From an uncultured Pseudomonadota bacterium (GTDB taxonomy: Bacteria > Myxococcota > UBA796): a stretch of 5,910 bases of DNA. The DNA is taken from the NCBI GenBank assembly GCA_913040875.1, contig CAJWHX010000233.1, positions 1-5,910 of the forward strand, written 5' to 3'. Numbering within the stretch: the first letter of the stretch is position 1; each line of letters opens with the position of its first letter. Position numbers and translations under genes: made by a program. Shown here one piece after another: positions 5,277 through 5,910 of this stretch. The notes below the pieces were generated by a model that saw nothing but the letters and a program-made list of their open reading frames with translations, was not told the DNA's origin and did no database searches.

Positions 5277-5910
5277 GCAGTCAAATCCGTCTCAATTGCG
5301 AGCATGTATCGATGAAACATCTCGTTATGGGTCCACATACAGTAGTGCCCACCGTCGTTCCAATACAGGGGTGCCTTCAACTGTCGAGATACCGATTTTG
5401 CTAAGAATCCCGGATAAAAGACTTCCTGCTTACCCCAGATTAGGTATACCGGACATACATCTTTGAGTCTGGACACCAAGTCAGTGGGAGGCTTCATGTG
5501 TTTGGCCAGTGTCATCATTTTAGACGGGTTATGAACATGTGGCTGGTTGGCAAATCGTTGACCAGTGTCACTTCCACCTCCGATGCGCACAAAGAGATTG
5601 CCTTTAAAGGTGTGGTAAAAGAATCTGTTGAGAAGTGGAGCGGCACTGAATCTCGTCCAAAACCACCAATTACCCAACGCTGTACCCGTTAGAACAACGG
5701 CTTTAGGACGCTTTTGTACAGCACTCATAGCGGCAGTCACTCCACCCAAGTCGTGTCCAACTAGGATGGTGTTGTTGTCATAGTGTGGTAGGACTTCATC
5801 AACAAAGGAATCCAAATGCCAACTCTTTCTTTCGACTGCATCCTGAACCCCCGCAAAGTCTAGGGCTCTAACTGGCAACTTTTCCCATGCATCGGATCCT
5901 GCAGGAATAC
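5264..5910 (-). CDS. Alpha/beta hydrolase with Asp nucleophile (epoxide hydrolase/dehalogenase type), 5' truncated by window edge
   Basis: The frame is open to the window edge, so the true start is beyond 5910; the TTG at 5878 is internal. The visible 215 residues begin with PAGSDAWEKLPVRALDFAG, the usual strand region before the nucleophile. The nucleophile elbow is VGHDLGG, with Asp at 5750-5752 where serine hydrolases have Ser. An Asp here is typical of epoxide hydrolases and haloalkane dehalogenases, which form an ester intermediate with the substrate. A cap-like region rich in Trp, Phe and Tyr follows (about 5569-5672). The acid is probably Glu at 5423-5425 in LIWGKQEVFYP, and the base is His at 5345-5347 in DGGHYCMW. 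All three triad positions are therefore filled, although Glu is less usual than Asp. The protein is probably cytoplasmic, since no signal is visible, but the N-terminus is missing. Substrate is unknown. It converges on dcp with a 3-base gap. Confidence 0.85.
   Translation of the reverse strand, partial: IPAGSDAWEKLPVRALDFAGVQDAVERKSWHLDSFVDEVLPHYDNNTILVGHDLGGVTAAMSAVQKRPKAVVLTGTALGNWWFWTRFSAAPLLNRFFYHTFKGNLFVRIGGGSDTGQRFANQPHVHNPSKMMTLAKHMKPPTDLVSRLKDVCPVYLIWGKQEVFYPGFLAKSVSRQLKAPLYWNDGGHYCMWTHNEMFHRYMLAIETDLTAGQP

Noticed and set aside
5888..5905. Adjacent restriction-type palindromes (GGATCC and CCTGCAGG), which could suggest a cloning junction
   Set aside because: They fall inside a continuous, sensible hydrolase reading frame (PAGSDAW), so they are native sequence.
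1..5910. Search for tRNA or rRNA genes, CRISPR arrays, transposase genes and defence or toxin-antitoxin modules
   Set aside because: No regular repeat-spacer pattern, cloverleaf-like segment, transposase motif or paired small toxin-antitoxin genes were seen on either strand.

Overview
This window looks like a stretch of ordinary Gram-negative chromosome that is rich in envelope proteins. Base composition is moderate (by eye slightly under 50% GC). Most genes have a clear purine-rich ribosome binding site 3-5 bases before the start. Three consecutive genes encode cysteine-rich lipoproteins, next to the end of an FG-GAP beta-propeller protein. Lipoproteins with low-complexity acidic or Pro/Ala/Lys linkers alongside FG-GAP proteins are common in Myxococcota, Bradymonadota and other former deltaproteobacteria. 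That assignment is an inference from protein style only; no marker gene is present.

Layout: bases 1-264 (+) hold the C-terminal end of an FG-GAP/integrin-alpha-like protein. Bases 349-909 (+) encode a small lipoprotein ending in a YARHG domain. It converges, 50 bases apart, on 960-2045 (-), a lipoprotein with an acidic, cysteine-rich N-terminus and a DUF5995-like domain. Behind that, also on the minus strand, 2207-2617 encodes a small six-cysteine lipoprotein that probably folds as a beta-sandwich. A 141-base divergent intergenic region holds a good sigma70-type promoter for this gene and a spaced direct repeat. Bases 2759-3139 (+) encode a short membrane-anchored helical protein of unknown function. 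Bases 3242-5260 (+) encode a full-length M3-family peptidyl-dipeptidase Dcp. It converges with a 3-base gap on 5264-5910 (-), a 5'-truncated alpha/beta hydrolase with an Asp in the nucleophile position.

The lipoproteins and propeller act outside the cytoplasm and Dcp in the cytoplasm. The mixed strands and gaps of 100-160 bases do not suggest one operon or pathway. I see no mobile element, CRISPR array, RNA gene or defence system. The most unusual point is that two neighbouring lipoproteins carry extremely short (7- and 10-residue) signal sequences with no basic residue, and in-frame stop codons rule out longer versions. I did not find a convincing new multi-gene system.
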